From Papaver somniferum (lineage: Eukaryota; Streptophyta; Magnoliopsida; Ranunculales; Papaveraceae), in NCBI RefSeq assembly GCF_003573695.1, contig NC_039362.1:4438929-4502928 (forward strand): 64,000 bases of DNA. Reading direction: 5' to 3'. The position numbers and the translations under genes are program-made. A model generated the notes under the pieces. It had not been told where the DNA came from and did not search any database. It worked only from the letters and a program-made list of their open reading frames with translations. Positions 37,116 through 48,311 of the stretch are shown here, one piece after another. Within the stretch, counting starts at the first letter, position 1. The number at the start of each line of letters is the position of its first letter.

Positions 37116-37758
37116 GATGCTTGGAGTAACCATATGCAAACGGTTTTGTGAGAGGAATTTACAATCTAAAGTCAAAAAGTAGTCTTAAGATATAAAGAGT
37201 ATCAGGGAAGGAAAAATGAATGTAGGGTTATGAAACCTTTAACATAAGTTTGTACACACACAACTCACAACCATATGAAGGGTATAATTATCAAGAATAA
37301 CCCTCTTTTATTGAAAGACCAGGGAGGTCCTTTCCAATATCAAATATATATGGAAGAATTCCGAAAACACAAAGCTACGAAAGAAAAACATAAATTTTTC
37401 TAAAATCCTGAGATGTGCACAATATTGTATCTTTTGACCAGGCACATGAGACAAGATGCACCAAATAACACAATCAAGTTGTGCTACGGTGAACAACAAT
37501 CTGTCCACCATAACCTCTTTGAAAGGAATTCATAGAACCCCGTCTCTCTGAATGTTTAGACCATACTTTCTCCTCTAGTGTCCTAGACTTATCCTTGGAA
37601 ACTAACTTCTTCGAAGAAGATAAAATCTTACATACCTCAGCGGTTTTTTAAGCAAGTTTAAGCTTGTTTGCTAGACGATCCGCTCTTCGTTGAAGTTGGT
37701 TGACATATCTAATTTTGTGTTTTTACTTAAAACACTTTGGAAGTTCATGACCCTTGAG

Positions 37759-39030
37759 CTAACAATAAGAGCATGTCAACGCATAAGATGATTCAGGCGC
37801 CCGTGATGTGCAAGCTGCTAAGCACATAGTAGAACCTGAAACATTAAAAAAAGAGTTTCCAATAGAAAGGCCAATTGTTTCTTTCAGCTTGGTTGAGTTC
37901 TCTTCTGAAAGATTATCAAGCTTGATGTATGTATTGCTATAATTAACAAAATTAATATTTTCACATAGAAGAGCAACACTTGATTTTCTGTCTTCATCAG
38001 AATCATAATTATCAGACATTTCATCAAGAGTTGCAGCAAGACCTTTGTTCCCAGTGTATTTTCTGCGATTTGGACACTCATTTCCAAAATGGACAAACCT
38101 TTACACTTAAAGCACTGAGGCATATCCTCATCATCAGTTTCATCGTTTTCCATGTTTTTAGAAGGAATACGACTATGAGGTTTAACTCATGCTTTAGCCT
38201 TATCTGTGGAGAACCGTTTACTTTTCTTCAAAAGAAGATCTCTAAACTGTCTTATGATCATCGAGACTGACTTGTCAAGATCTTCATCTGATGACACAGT
38301 ATCAGAAAGATCATCTTCAAAGATACAAACACTTGTAATTTATCAAGTAGTTTAGTTTCCTTCTGTGCTTTGAACGCAACATCCTCGCCAAATTTGGATG
38401 ATGCTCATGATCAAAGATCTTTAGCTTCTCAACCAGAGTATTTCTGGAGAGAGTTGCGAGATTATTTCCTTCAACGATGGCATGCTTCTTAGAGTCGTAT
38501 CTAGATGGCAGCGATCTGAGAATTTTCATCACAATGTCCTTTTCAGGAATAGTCTTACTCAATGCAAAAGATGCATTAACAATTTCAGACACTTTGTGAT
38601 TAAACTCATCAAATGAATCTTCATCTGTCATACGAAGATTTTCCCAATCAAAATTTAGGTTTTGAATCTTATCTTCCTTTTCACTAGTATTCCCTTCAAA
38701 TACGATTTCTAAGATATCCCAGGCTTTTTTAGACTTAGTGCACGTAGTCACATGATGCTGAAGATCTGGGGTAATAGCATGTACGATAGTATTCATCCCA
38801 TCAAAATTTTGATTTGCAACAAGGATTTATTCTGGATTATATCTAGCTACCAATATCCTTAGGTATACATCACCTTCTATATTAACCGGAGGATCATAGA
38901 CATTAAAAACACATACCCATGTTTGAAAATCATGAGCCTGAATAAAAGCACGCATAACGATTTCCACCGCAAGTAGTTTGAGCCATCGAAGACTGGTGGT
39001 GCGTTTATGGAGATAGAATTTATGTCCATA
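37759..39030 (-). pseudogene. Copia gag pseudogene (DUF4219/UBN2 and CCHC)
   Basis: Entry NAPPVFDGSNYLRW (about 38,990-39,010) is followed after frame breaks by the 159-codon frame 38796-38317: MNTIVHAITPDL, KSKKAWDILEIVFEGN, and SLPSRYDSKKHAI, the usual UBN2-type gag core. A zinc knuckle CFKCKG...HFGNECPNRRKYTG then spans two frames near 38070-38130, and an acidic tail runs to 37759. The frame changes several times. It encodes the capsid-like protein of the surrounding element. Confidence 0.75.
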
Positions 39031-39095
39031 AAGTCAGATTGCTACAAACACAGACTTTTAAGGTCTTAAACATGTTTGCCTGCTCTGATACCAAT

Positions 39096-41215
39096 TGAAA
39101 ATGTGGGGGGTCTAATAACCTCACCCAATATTTCGCTTAGCAATCTGTATGGAATAACTCCAATATACTCTCAAGAGAATCAACTAGACAGTTAGACTCA
39201 ATCTTAAGAAATATATATCAAGGAGTTAAATATCTCTGTCTCTAATTCAATCTGTAATTAACAAATAGAAATCTGCGAGTTCGATTGAATATAAGAGATG
39301 AAAACTTGAACGTTACCGAAGACCAATGTTCAAGAATTAATCAATTTCAATCAACAACCAAAGGTTGGATTTCACAATTGATAAATACAACACACAACCT
39401 GTGATATTTCTATTATATAACAAATAATGCGAAAAAGAAATAACACAGACACCAGAGATTTTGTTAACGAGGAAACCACAAATGCAGAAAAACCCCGAGA
39501 CCTTATCCAGTTTGACCACCACACTACGGACTCTAGCCTACTATAAATTAACTTAATTATGGACTGTAGTTGAAACCCAATCAATATCACACTGATTCAA
39601 GGTACAGTTGTGGTCCTTACATCTCTGATCCCAACAAGATACTATGCACTTGATTCCCTTAGCTGATCTCATCCACAACCAAGAGTTGATACGATCGAAA
39701 GTCGAAAACTTTAATAAACATACGATAATAGATAAACATTTCTCCCAAAGAAATACCTACGAGTTTTGTTCCGTCTTTGGATAAATCAAGGTGAACAGGA
39801 ACCAATCAGTAACCCGAACTTATATTTCCGAAGAACAACCTAGAATTATCAATCACCTCACAATAATCTTAATCGGCTAGTGAAACAAGATATTACGGAA
39901 TTAAAAACGATGAGACGAAGATATTTGTGACTTCTTTTCTATCTTTCCTATCGGAGATATCAATCTCAAGCCAATCTTTCGATTGTACTCGTATGATAGA
40001 AACAACAAGATCAGATCACGCAACTACAAAGAAAATAGTTGGGTCTGGATTCATAATCCCAATGAAGTCTTCAAATCGTTAACCTATATGGTTTCGAGAA
40101 TAAACCTAAGGTTAAAGGAGAATCGACTATAGCTTACACAACTTGTATCACACAGGAGGTGTGGGGATTAGGTTTCCCAGTTGCTAGAGTTGTCCTTTAT
40201 ATAGTTTTCAAATCAAGGTTTGCAATCTAAGTTACCTTGGTAACAAAGCATTCAATATTCACCGTTAGATGAAAACATGATTAGATTCAAGATAATATGT
40301 TTCAACCGTTAGATTGAATCTTAGCTTGTCATACACAAATGAAATGCACGTTCATTTAGGTTTGGGTAATCGTACCTAAACATGTACACCTAGTCGGTTC
40401 AACAATAGTTAACCAATGGTTAGCCATATGAGCACTTTCATATCAACCATATTCATATTCACCACAACTAGTTCAAATGACTTCAAAAGAACTAGTTAGA
40501 GAGTTGTTCAATTGCTTAGATCTTATATAACTACAAGACACAATTGAAGCAAAATCGGTTTGATTCACTTGAATAAATTCATGAACATTCTAGCCACAGT
40601 TTGCAAAGATTGAATTCCTTATTTTGTAAATGTTTGAGTTCATGAACGACCGATTTTATAAAGTAACCAGCTTAAGTATGCGCACGGGTATGCGTACTTA
40701 AGCAACCGGATTTGAGTTGGTTTGGTTTCCAAACTCAGCAAAAATTCTCGCACAAAAACTTCCGCCAGTATGCCTATGGTACGCATACTTTAGGTAACCA
40801 GATAAGAGTTTGTTAATTCCCAAACTCAGCATATATTCACGTAAGTGAACTTCCGCCAGTATGCGTACGGGTACGCATACTTATCTAGTCTGCATCCACC
40901 AGTTGCACACATTCAAGAATGCACACATTAGGTTCTCGGTTTATGGACTTATACACTAATGTGCGAACACACTATATATTCTTAAGTCCAAGGATGGTTA
41001 TGTAATATAAACTCTTATTTCAATCATTGAAACATTCTTAGAGGATATTATATATTTGTTATTCACAAACTATTTTTCATCAAAGCGATTTTCAGGATAT
41101 TGAAATATCAACATGACTTTTGTCACGAGTAAATATGAACTTGGCTAAAGCGAAAGCTTACCAACACATATTTCGAGAAATAGATAGGCGAGATAAACTC
41201 GTCTCGAAATAGCAA
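39096..41215 (-). repeat. 5' LTR of the gag-only Copia-type element, minus orientation, truncated
   Basis: Begins on the plus strand TGAAAATGTGG, next to the primer-binding site. It contains the family block GTTAACGAGGAAACC (39463-39477). It includes an AGTATGCGTAC-type imperfect repeat at 40675-40880. The last few hundred bp, up to the expected CTCTAACA end, are replaced at 41216 by a plus-oriented LTR piece. Confidence 0.75.
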
Positions 41216-44034
41216 ATGTGGTGTTCAATCTGGACTAGGTCCAGGGGTTTTTCTGAATTTGTGGTTTCCTGGTTAAGAAAACTTCTGGTGTCTGTTTTAT
41301 TTCTTTTACAAAATATATTTTGTTATATAATTGAAATTGTTAGAGCACTGCTCGGTCAAACTCGCATGCGTTGCTATATCAAGCATGTTTGTCAATGTTA
41401 GTGATCAAAACTATAAGTCTTGATTTCTAGTCTATTATAGCTAAGTCTCGGACTAGGATAGTAAGTGTAGTTGAGATCAAGGACTTCATGGCGATTCATC
41501 ATACAAGTGGAAGAACTACTCAATGAACCGGTGGAACTTCTCAACAAAAAGGTATGTGAAGACTTGAACTTATCTGTCACTCAAAAGTCTATCTATTCTA
41601 TCTCCTACTTCTTGAGACAAAAGTCATATGCTATATATATATACATAGGTTATACACATTTGGTCTTTCGAGCCGAGTATACCTCACCTATCTATATCTC
41701 GAAATATGTGTTGGTAAGCGTTTCGCTTCGACCATGTTTTTCTTTACCTAGTGATGCAAGTCATGTATGTTTCAATCATATTGAAAATTGCTTTGACGAG
41801 AAATAGTGTAACAACTATATAACGTCCTCTAAGAATGTTTCAATGATTGGAATGAGAGTTTAGATTATATAACCATAATGTACATAAGTATGTTGTGGAA
41901 ACACATATGTGCGTAAGTCCCATGATGGAAATCGGCTAGTAGACAAGTCCGCGAACTCAGTCCGCGAACTGCCGAGGTTCTCAAACCCGAGAATTTCTGC
42001 TAATTTTACACACTGTTTTGCGTGAGCCAAGTCCGCAAACCAGCGAAGCTCTCGAACCCGAGAATTTCTGCTGGAGTTTGAAAACTCTTTCCAGTACCTC
42101 AAGTCCGAGAACCTAGTCTGCGAACTTGTGTAGGTTATATATCTAAAGATGATTTCTGAACTTGACTTATAAAGACTAAGGAATGATTTTACAAACCATG
42201 GGTATAAAGTTCATGAACCGATTCATGTGAATCAAATCATCTTTGCTTCAATTGTGTCTTGTGTAGTACATGAGATTTCCTTGCAATTTAACAACTCTCT
42301 AACTAGTTCACGTGAGTCATTTGAACTAGTTATGGTGAAGAAGAAAATGGTTAGTATGAAATGCTCAAATGGCTAACCTTTTGGTTGACTATTATTGAAC
42401 CAACTATGCACACGTTTGGGTACGGTTAACAAACCTAGAAGCGTGCATTTCATTTGTGTATAACAAGCTAAGGTTTCGATCTAACGGTTGAGATATAGTA
42501 GCTTGCATATAAATCAGGTTTTCATCTAATGGTGGATAGCGTTTGCTTTGTGAGCAAGGAGAAACCATGATTTCAAAGACTATACAAGGGGACTTCTAGC
42601 AAACTCCACAAACTAATCCCCACACGTCCGTGTGATACTAGTTTGTGTGCTAGAGTCGATTCTCCTTTAACCTTTGGTTTTCTTATTCTAAAACTAGGTT
42701 AACGACTTAAAGACTTCATTGGGATTGTGAAGCCAGATCGATACTACTTTTATCGTAGTTGTGTGATCTGATCTTACATCTTTTATCGTACGAGTACAAT
42801 CATATTGATTGGCCTGAGATCGTGAGAGTTCTCCGATAGGCAAGATATAAAAGTAATCACAAACATCTTCGTCTCATTGTTTGTGATTCCACGACGTCTT
42901 GTTTCTCTACCATACGATTAAGATTGTTGTGAGGTGATTGATTAATCTAGGCTGTTCTTCGGGAATATAAGATCAGATTATCAATTGGTTTCTCTTCACC
43001 TTGATTATATATCAAAAGATGAAACAAAAACTTTAGGGTTTTTCTGTGGGAGATAGATTGATCCTTTGATAGACTTGTCTGTGTGAGACAAAAAATTTTA
43101 TTGTTAAAGCCTGCGATTTTGGGTCGTAGCAACTCTTAGTTGTGGGTGAGATCAACTAAGGTAATCAAGTGCGTAGTGTCCTGCTTGGATCATAGGCGTA
43201 GGGGTGCAAATGTATATTGGATCAGTGGGATACTGATTGGGGTTCAAATTCAGTCCATTCCGAAGTTAGCTTGGAGTAGGAAAGTGTCTGTAGCGGCTTA
43301 ATATAGTGTGCATTCAATCTGGACTAGGTCCCGGGGTTTTTCTGCATTTGCAGTTTCCTCGTTAATAAAACTACTGGTGTATGTGTTATTTCTTTTCGGC
43401 AGTATATTTTATGTAATAGAAATAATACAGGTTTTACGTTTGAATCAATCAATTGGAAATCTGACCTTTAGTTGTTGATTGATATTGATTGATCCTTGGA
43501 CATTGGTCTTTGGTACCGTCCAAGTTTATCTCTCTTTGATAAAGACTCGCAGATTTCTATTTTCTTGAGTAAAGATCAAATCGAGAGATTGAGATATAAA
43601 CTCGTTAATATACTTTTCTATTGATTGAGTCTGACTGTCTAGTTGATTCTCATAAAAAGTATATTGGAGTTTGTCCATACAAATTGCTAAGAGAAATATT
43701 GGGTGGAGTTGTTAGACCCCCGCTTTTTCAGAAATATCACAGATTTTGTGTTGGATCGATCAATTGGAAAATCCAACCTTTGGTTGTTGATTGATTCTCG
43801 AACATTGGTCTTTGGTATCGTTCAAGTTATATTTCTTATATTCAATCGGGCTCGGAAATTTCTATTTGCTGATTGCAGATTGAATAACAAGAGATAGAGA
43901 TATTAACTCCTTGATATACTTTTCTTAGATTGAGTCTAACTGTCTAGTTGCTTCTCTTAAAAGTATTTCGGAGTTTGTCTATTTATATTTCCAAACGAAA
44001 TATTGGGTTTGGTTGTTAGACCCCCGTTTTTTCA
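41216..44034 (+). repeat. Outer LTR remnant (family B, plus orientation) hosting a nested LTR
   Basis: The two pieces 41216-41337 and 43736-44034 become contiguous if the inner solo LTR and one GAAAT copy are removed. The left piece matches the CTGGACTAGGTCC...GTTTCCT block of the family, and the right piece ends CCCCCGTTTTTTCA at 44034. The 5' part is missing. Confidence 0.7.
41338..43730 (+). repeat. Solo LTR, family B, plus orientation, nested in another LTR
   Basis: Starts TGTTAGAGCACTGC and ends CCCGCTTTTTCA. It is flanked by GAAAT at 41333-41337 and 43731-43735. Inside it the block at 43325-43380 (CAGTTTCCTCGTTAATAAAAC) is the family leader motif. A short GAACCCGAGAATTTCTGC repeat occurs near 41985 and 42055. 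It has no internal element sequence. Confidence 0.88.
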
Positions 44035-44930
44035 TGATTGGATTGGTTCGGCCTGGACATGTTTAAACCAAAACTGCACCGGCTGGTTGGACCAGGTTGA
44101 ACCGAATGTTAATTAGTTCAGGTGAACCAGGTTGGATTTGAACCTAACCATATTAGATGGACCGGTTGATGAACCGGATCCTTGGCTCGGCTTTAATCTG
44201 GCTTAGCTGGATTTGAGCGGCTCGAAGAGCTCGGCTCGGATTGAAGCGACTTGGATTAGAGGAATGGAAAAGAAGCTATGGTAACGTTTCTGTGTAACTG
44301 TTACTATTTTGGAACGCTTCTGTTACTGCTTCTGCTGCTGTTTTCGCTCCGGTTTCTGCATCTACTTCGCAACAGTTCCTTCATCTCGTTCGCAGCAGTT
44401 TCTTCAACCTTTGTAACGGTTTCTTCAATTTTCGTAATGGTTTCTTCAACCTCGCAACACTTTTTTTACTTGTTCATAACCGTTTTTCTGATTCTAACTT
44501 TTATTTTTTTGCTTATTTTTGCATGGAATATGATTTCTTCCACGCTTTTATCAATGATAATGCCTTTAGCCGGCGCCAATGTTTGTACCCAAAATTACTT
44601 CTAGACACTAAACACGATGATTTGATGATGCGATTAGGTTAGAAAACGAATTAATGATGAACAAAAAGACGAATTTAACGTGGTTTGGAAAGTTGTGCCT
44701 ACATCCACGGCAGAATCCTATAGGGGAGAAGTTGTATTGATATGAGGTATACAACCTAGAATTCCATGTATCCTTAGAGTTTAGGATACATGTATTTATA
44801 TAGTGTATGTAACCCTAATTCTTATATAAACTTGATGTGCAAACAACTTGGGCAACAAGACTTCTGGAAACTTCTGGAATCTTCTTTAACGAGCTTGATT
44901 CGCTGGCTTATAGTCTATTTTATAGACGAT
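44035..44930. other. Unclassified stretch
   Basis: It contains GAACCGG/GGTTGGACC-type simple blocks (44040-44250) and a GTTTCTTCAACCT/GTAACGG repeat (44390-44460). The frame at 44278-44604 is low-complexity and hydrophobic and shows no domain. Confidence 0.4.
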
Positions 44931-44934
44931 ACAA

Positions 44935-45177
44935 ACAATATTACTAACCTCAAGTGAAAGGATGACATCGTCGTTGTATTCGTTGCTTCTTCACTTTCTT
45001 CATGTCTGCAGAGTAATATTTGTATGTCTCAACATTCCTAAACTTTCTAGTCTAACCTACACGAAGTTGACTCTAGTACATAATCAAGCGATTCTTAGAT
45101 GAGTTTTGGAACTAAAATATGATAAGAAAACTTGACATACCAACGCTTGTTGGGTTAATCCGAGCTATGCTCTAACA
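44935..45177 (-). repeat. Fragment of a family B LTR head, minus orientation
   Basis: CTTGACATACCAACGCTTG through GAGCTATGCTCTAACA matches 6690-6948 and 33900-34004. The lower boundary is approximate. Confidence 0.65.
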
Positions 45178-45540
45178 TGGAAAGAAACAATCGTTAATTC
45201 AGACACAGAAAAGGGCTGTTGTGGAAGCAATCATATGCATGATTTACTGCCAGAAGCAAAGGAGCAGTCAAATGCTTCACCACTAATTATAGTTAATAGA
45301 TGATGAAACCATCTAATGTAAAGAGTATGCGAACAAATAACTTTTAGCTTGATTTTCAGAACAATTTGATTTTGAGAATGGATGCATTTCTTTTGTAAAC
45401 AACATCAGGTTTAAGAATGTATATGAGATTTTTTTGCGTCTTATTATATATGATTCTATGGTTTGTGGATGTATGTTTGTTCCATGGGGGGAATGGAATT
45501 CTGCCAAAAAAAAACAGGGAGCCTGGTTTTCAATTTTTAC

Positions 45541-45885
45541 TCTAACATCAGGAACGGTTTCATTAAACCATTCCTATTAATTTCAATCTATTTAGGGACG
45601 GTTTAACTAAACCATTCCTATTGGGAACTAGGGATGGTTTATTAACCGTCACAAAAATATATCCTAAAACCCGTCATCACATTATCAACGGATTACAAAG
45701 CGTCCCCAAAAATATTAGTGACGGAATTTATAAACCGTCCCTAAGAGGAAAAACCGTCCCTAGTAGTACTAGTGACGGTGGATCGGAGGACGGTAAGAAA
45801 ATCGTCCCTATATATCTTTTGGGACGGCTTCTGGCCTCTTGGGACGCTGTTTTGGCCGTCCCAAAAGGCCTTCTGTTTTGTAGTG
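45541..45885. mobile_element. CACTA (En/Spm) transposon end with subterminal repeats
   Basis: The right edge TTTTGTAGTG (45876-45885) is the complement of a CACTACAAAA terminus. Inside lie many GGGACGG/CCGTCCC motifs in both orientations, typical CACTA subterminal repeats. A left CACTA terminus was not found, so the element is partial or the left end is degraded. No transposase is present. Confidence 0.7.
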
Positions 45886-45892
45886 TCATACT

Positions 45893-46130
45893 CTTGAGCG
45901 GGTTGAGGTAATGGCATATTTTTTGGACTTACCACCTACTATCCATCCATTATTCCATATTTCCTACAACAAGCAACATCTAGGTACCGTTACTCAAGAT
46001 CATGATGCTCTTCCTCTTATTGATAATTATCAGGTCATACAACAATATCGTGAAAAAGTTTTGGAAGGTCAAACGAGTCGTCATCATGATTCTAGCGAAT
46101 ATCGTAATATTTTTCTCCGAGTGGAATGAG
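45893..46130 (+). pseudogene. Ty3/Gypsy integrase C-terminal fragment
   Basis: The frame ERVEVMAYFLDLPPTIHPLF, then HISYNKQHLG and VLEGQTSRH, is the segment linking the integrase core to the chromodomain in plant Gypsy elements (the AYRLDLPP...HPVFHVSQLK type). The chromodomain beyond EYRNIF is decayed. The CACTA end at 45885 abuts it. Confidence 0.7.
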
Positions 46131-46734
46131 ACAAAACCTATTGGTAGAGCGTTTATGAATTAGTTTTTGTTCCACCTAGTACTTATCCTCAGTGAAGCTA
46201 TGCTTAATTATTTTTTGTTCCACCTAGACAAAACCTATTCACGCGGATGTTGCTCGGTTCGTGTACTTTATGTGTGTTACCGTATCTATTTTTATCATTA
46301 CTGAGATGACATGATATTATATATGTTCATGAAAAAAAATAGCCCCCCAAACGAGAATCCCTGATTCCGTCGTTGCCTCCGTACTTTTAATTGATTAAAA
46401 AATGTAGCAGAATTAAAACTTACAATCTCTCTAACGTCGCTCATCGTTATTTTCGGGGCCTGGAGTCTGCCATTCTCATAGACCTAGGATGTCCCCACTT
46501 GCCAACATATTTGATAGATTTGTATAAGGGAAAAAAACTGGTTGAAGAACACTATGCGATTGGAAAGCACTCGGTATTACAAACATCTTATACGATGTTT
46601 GTTGTTGTTGTGGTGGTGTAACAGTGTAGCCATCATTTGGGTTGAAGGGCGAGAATGATGATGAAATGCGCCTAGCATCTGGGTAAATAATTACTTGAGG
46701 TTGAGATATAGTGGTAGGACTAGAAGATGCCTAC
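46131..46734. other. Decayed retroelement tail and unassigned sequence
   Basis: It includes the 3' continuation of the Gypsy fragment. The frame 46391-46621 has no recognised domain. Confidence 0.35.
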
Positions 46735-48100
46735 AATATTAAACTGCAAGTGCACAGTGTATTATTGTGTATAATTCAAATACAGGTCGATCCACAGGGA
46801 CAAGGTGGGTGTAGAGTTGATTCTATAGCCTTACTACAACTGACTTCTAACAAGGAGTAATAAAAAAAATGGGTTGTTTTTGCGTTGATACGACAAATAT
46901 TGATGATTATACTAAATCAACAAATGTAAGAAAAAATACAAAGATAACTATGATGTTGAATCCACCGCCTAAATGCTTAGAATTCCCTAATTTTGATATA
47001 CTAGTTCCGTTTTCAATCAAAGAGCTGTAGAGGTTCTAGCCTTAAACTACCTTGAAGATGTGATAAATCACTTGCACAAAATGGATAATTTAACCTCATC
47101 AAAATATGTCAATCCCTAGCATTATTTATCTGTTTAAGACATAAATAATCACAAACTGAACTAATCAGTTTACATAAAGCTTGAATACATAGCAAAGAAT
47201 TGCTCAAACTACCATGAATGCATGGCATACAAGGTGAAACTAATTTTCCATGAATTCAGAGATTAAATCATGCTTCTCATATAAATTCATGGAGAAAAAG
47301 TAGAACCAAATCAAGCAACTGATTATTTAGGGGTTTCATCTCAACCCTAGTTAGAAAACTAAAACATGGAGGAATCTGAAAGTAAAACTAAATTACAACT
47401 AAATCTTGGTGCACCGGCTACTCCGGGCATGCCTTTTCATCACAAACCCATCTCTATTTATACATCCATTTCTCCCAAAATTGGGTTTCAATTTGTCTAC
47501 AAATCCCACTGAAATTTAGGGATTGAGATGTCAATCACTCACCAAATGGTACATAACACCTGATTTGCACTGCATTGAGTTCACCCACTTCATTAACGTC
47601 ACATGCATGCTCCATTGATGGTGGTATTTAGACATAGGTTTCAACTCCATAACCTATAATTTCAATCACTTTCGTCTTCCTTAATTGGTCAGTGGTTGTG
47701 TGTAGGAATGATAGAATTAGGTGTTTCATATCCTACAGAGAGTTAGTATTTTGAGAATGGGAAAGTGGAAGTGACTACACATATAAGATATGGAAGAGAA
47801 GAGAGTGCAGTTGAGGGAGGGTGGGCGGTGGTATGGGAGAATAAATTTTTCTGATTTTCGGAAATGAGAAGGGAAAGTGTAAAGAGGGTTCACCGAGTGT
47901 TAAGCATGTGTATCTTGTTTAGATGTGCAAGGGTGAGATTGTTGACCTCCTTGACTTCAAACATGATTTGAGAACTTTATACCATTGATCAGACTTGATT
48001 AATTTTTCACTCCTTGACCACAGCTGTTGTTCCATTGACTTTGGTAAGTTCAGTTCTACACATGCTCAGACATCTCCCTAGTGTAGCGATGCGACATTCC
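46735..48100 (-). repeat. Diverged family A LTR, minus orientation
   Basis: Reading the minus strand gives the family landmarks in order: TATAAATAGAGATGGG (near 47455), a GCATGCCCGGAGTAGCC block, a GTATGCCATGCATTC block (near 47225), and TCCCTGTGGATCGACCTG then TGCACTTGCAG (near 46750). These match the LTRs at 3011 and 7700. Neither end is clean, and the upper limit is approximate. Confidence 0.6.
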
Positions 48101-48311
48101 CACTTCTTCTTACGCTTCCTTTACAGTCTCGCTCACCTCTTGTTCACCATTTACTCAACTACCTAAAACACAACAAATAAAAAAAAGATTATCTTGACAA
48201 AATTACCCATTAAAGGAGATGTGCTCATGATACAAGTTTTTCCGCAAAACAAAACATGGAGGAATTAAATATGTGATAAAAGACAACAAAAAGATCTAGA
48301 AATATGCATTA

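Larger units (their letters stand above)
35404..39095 (-). mobile_element. Internal region of a gag-only Copia-type element (family B)
   Basis: Bounded by a polypurine tract at the 35404 end (minus-strand AAAGGGGGGGAT) and by a primer-binding site at 39079-39093, TGGTATCAGAGCAGG on the minus strand, complementary to initiator tRNA-Met. Gag lies near the primer site and a small extra frame lies further 3'. No protease, integrase or reverse transcriptase is found in the 3.7 kb, so it is non-autonomous or internally deleted. Confidence 0.75.
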
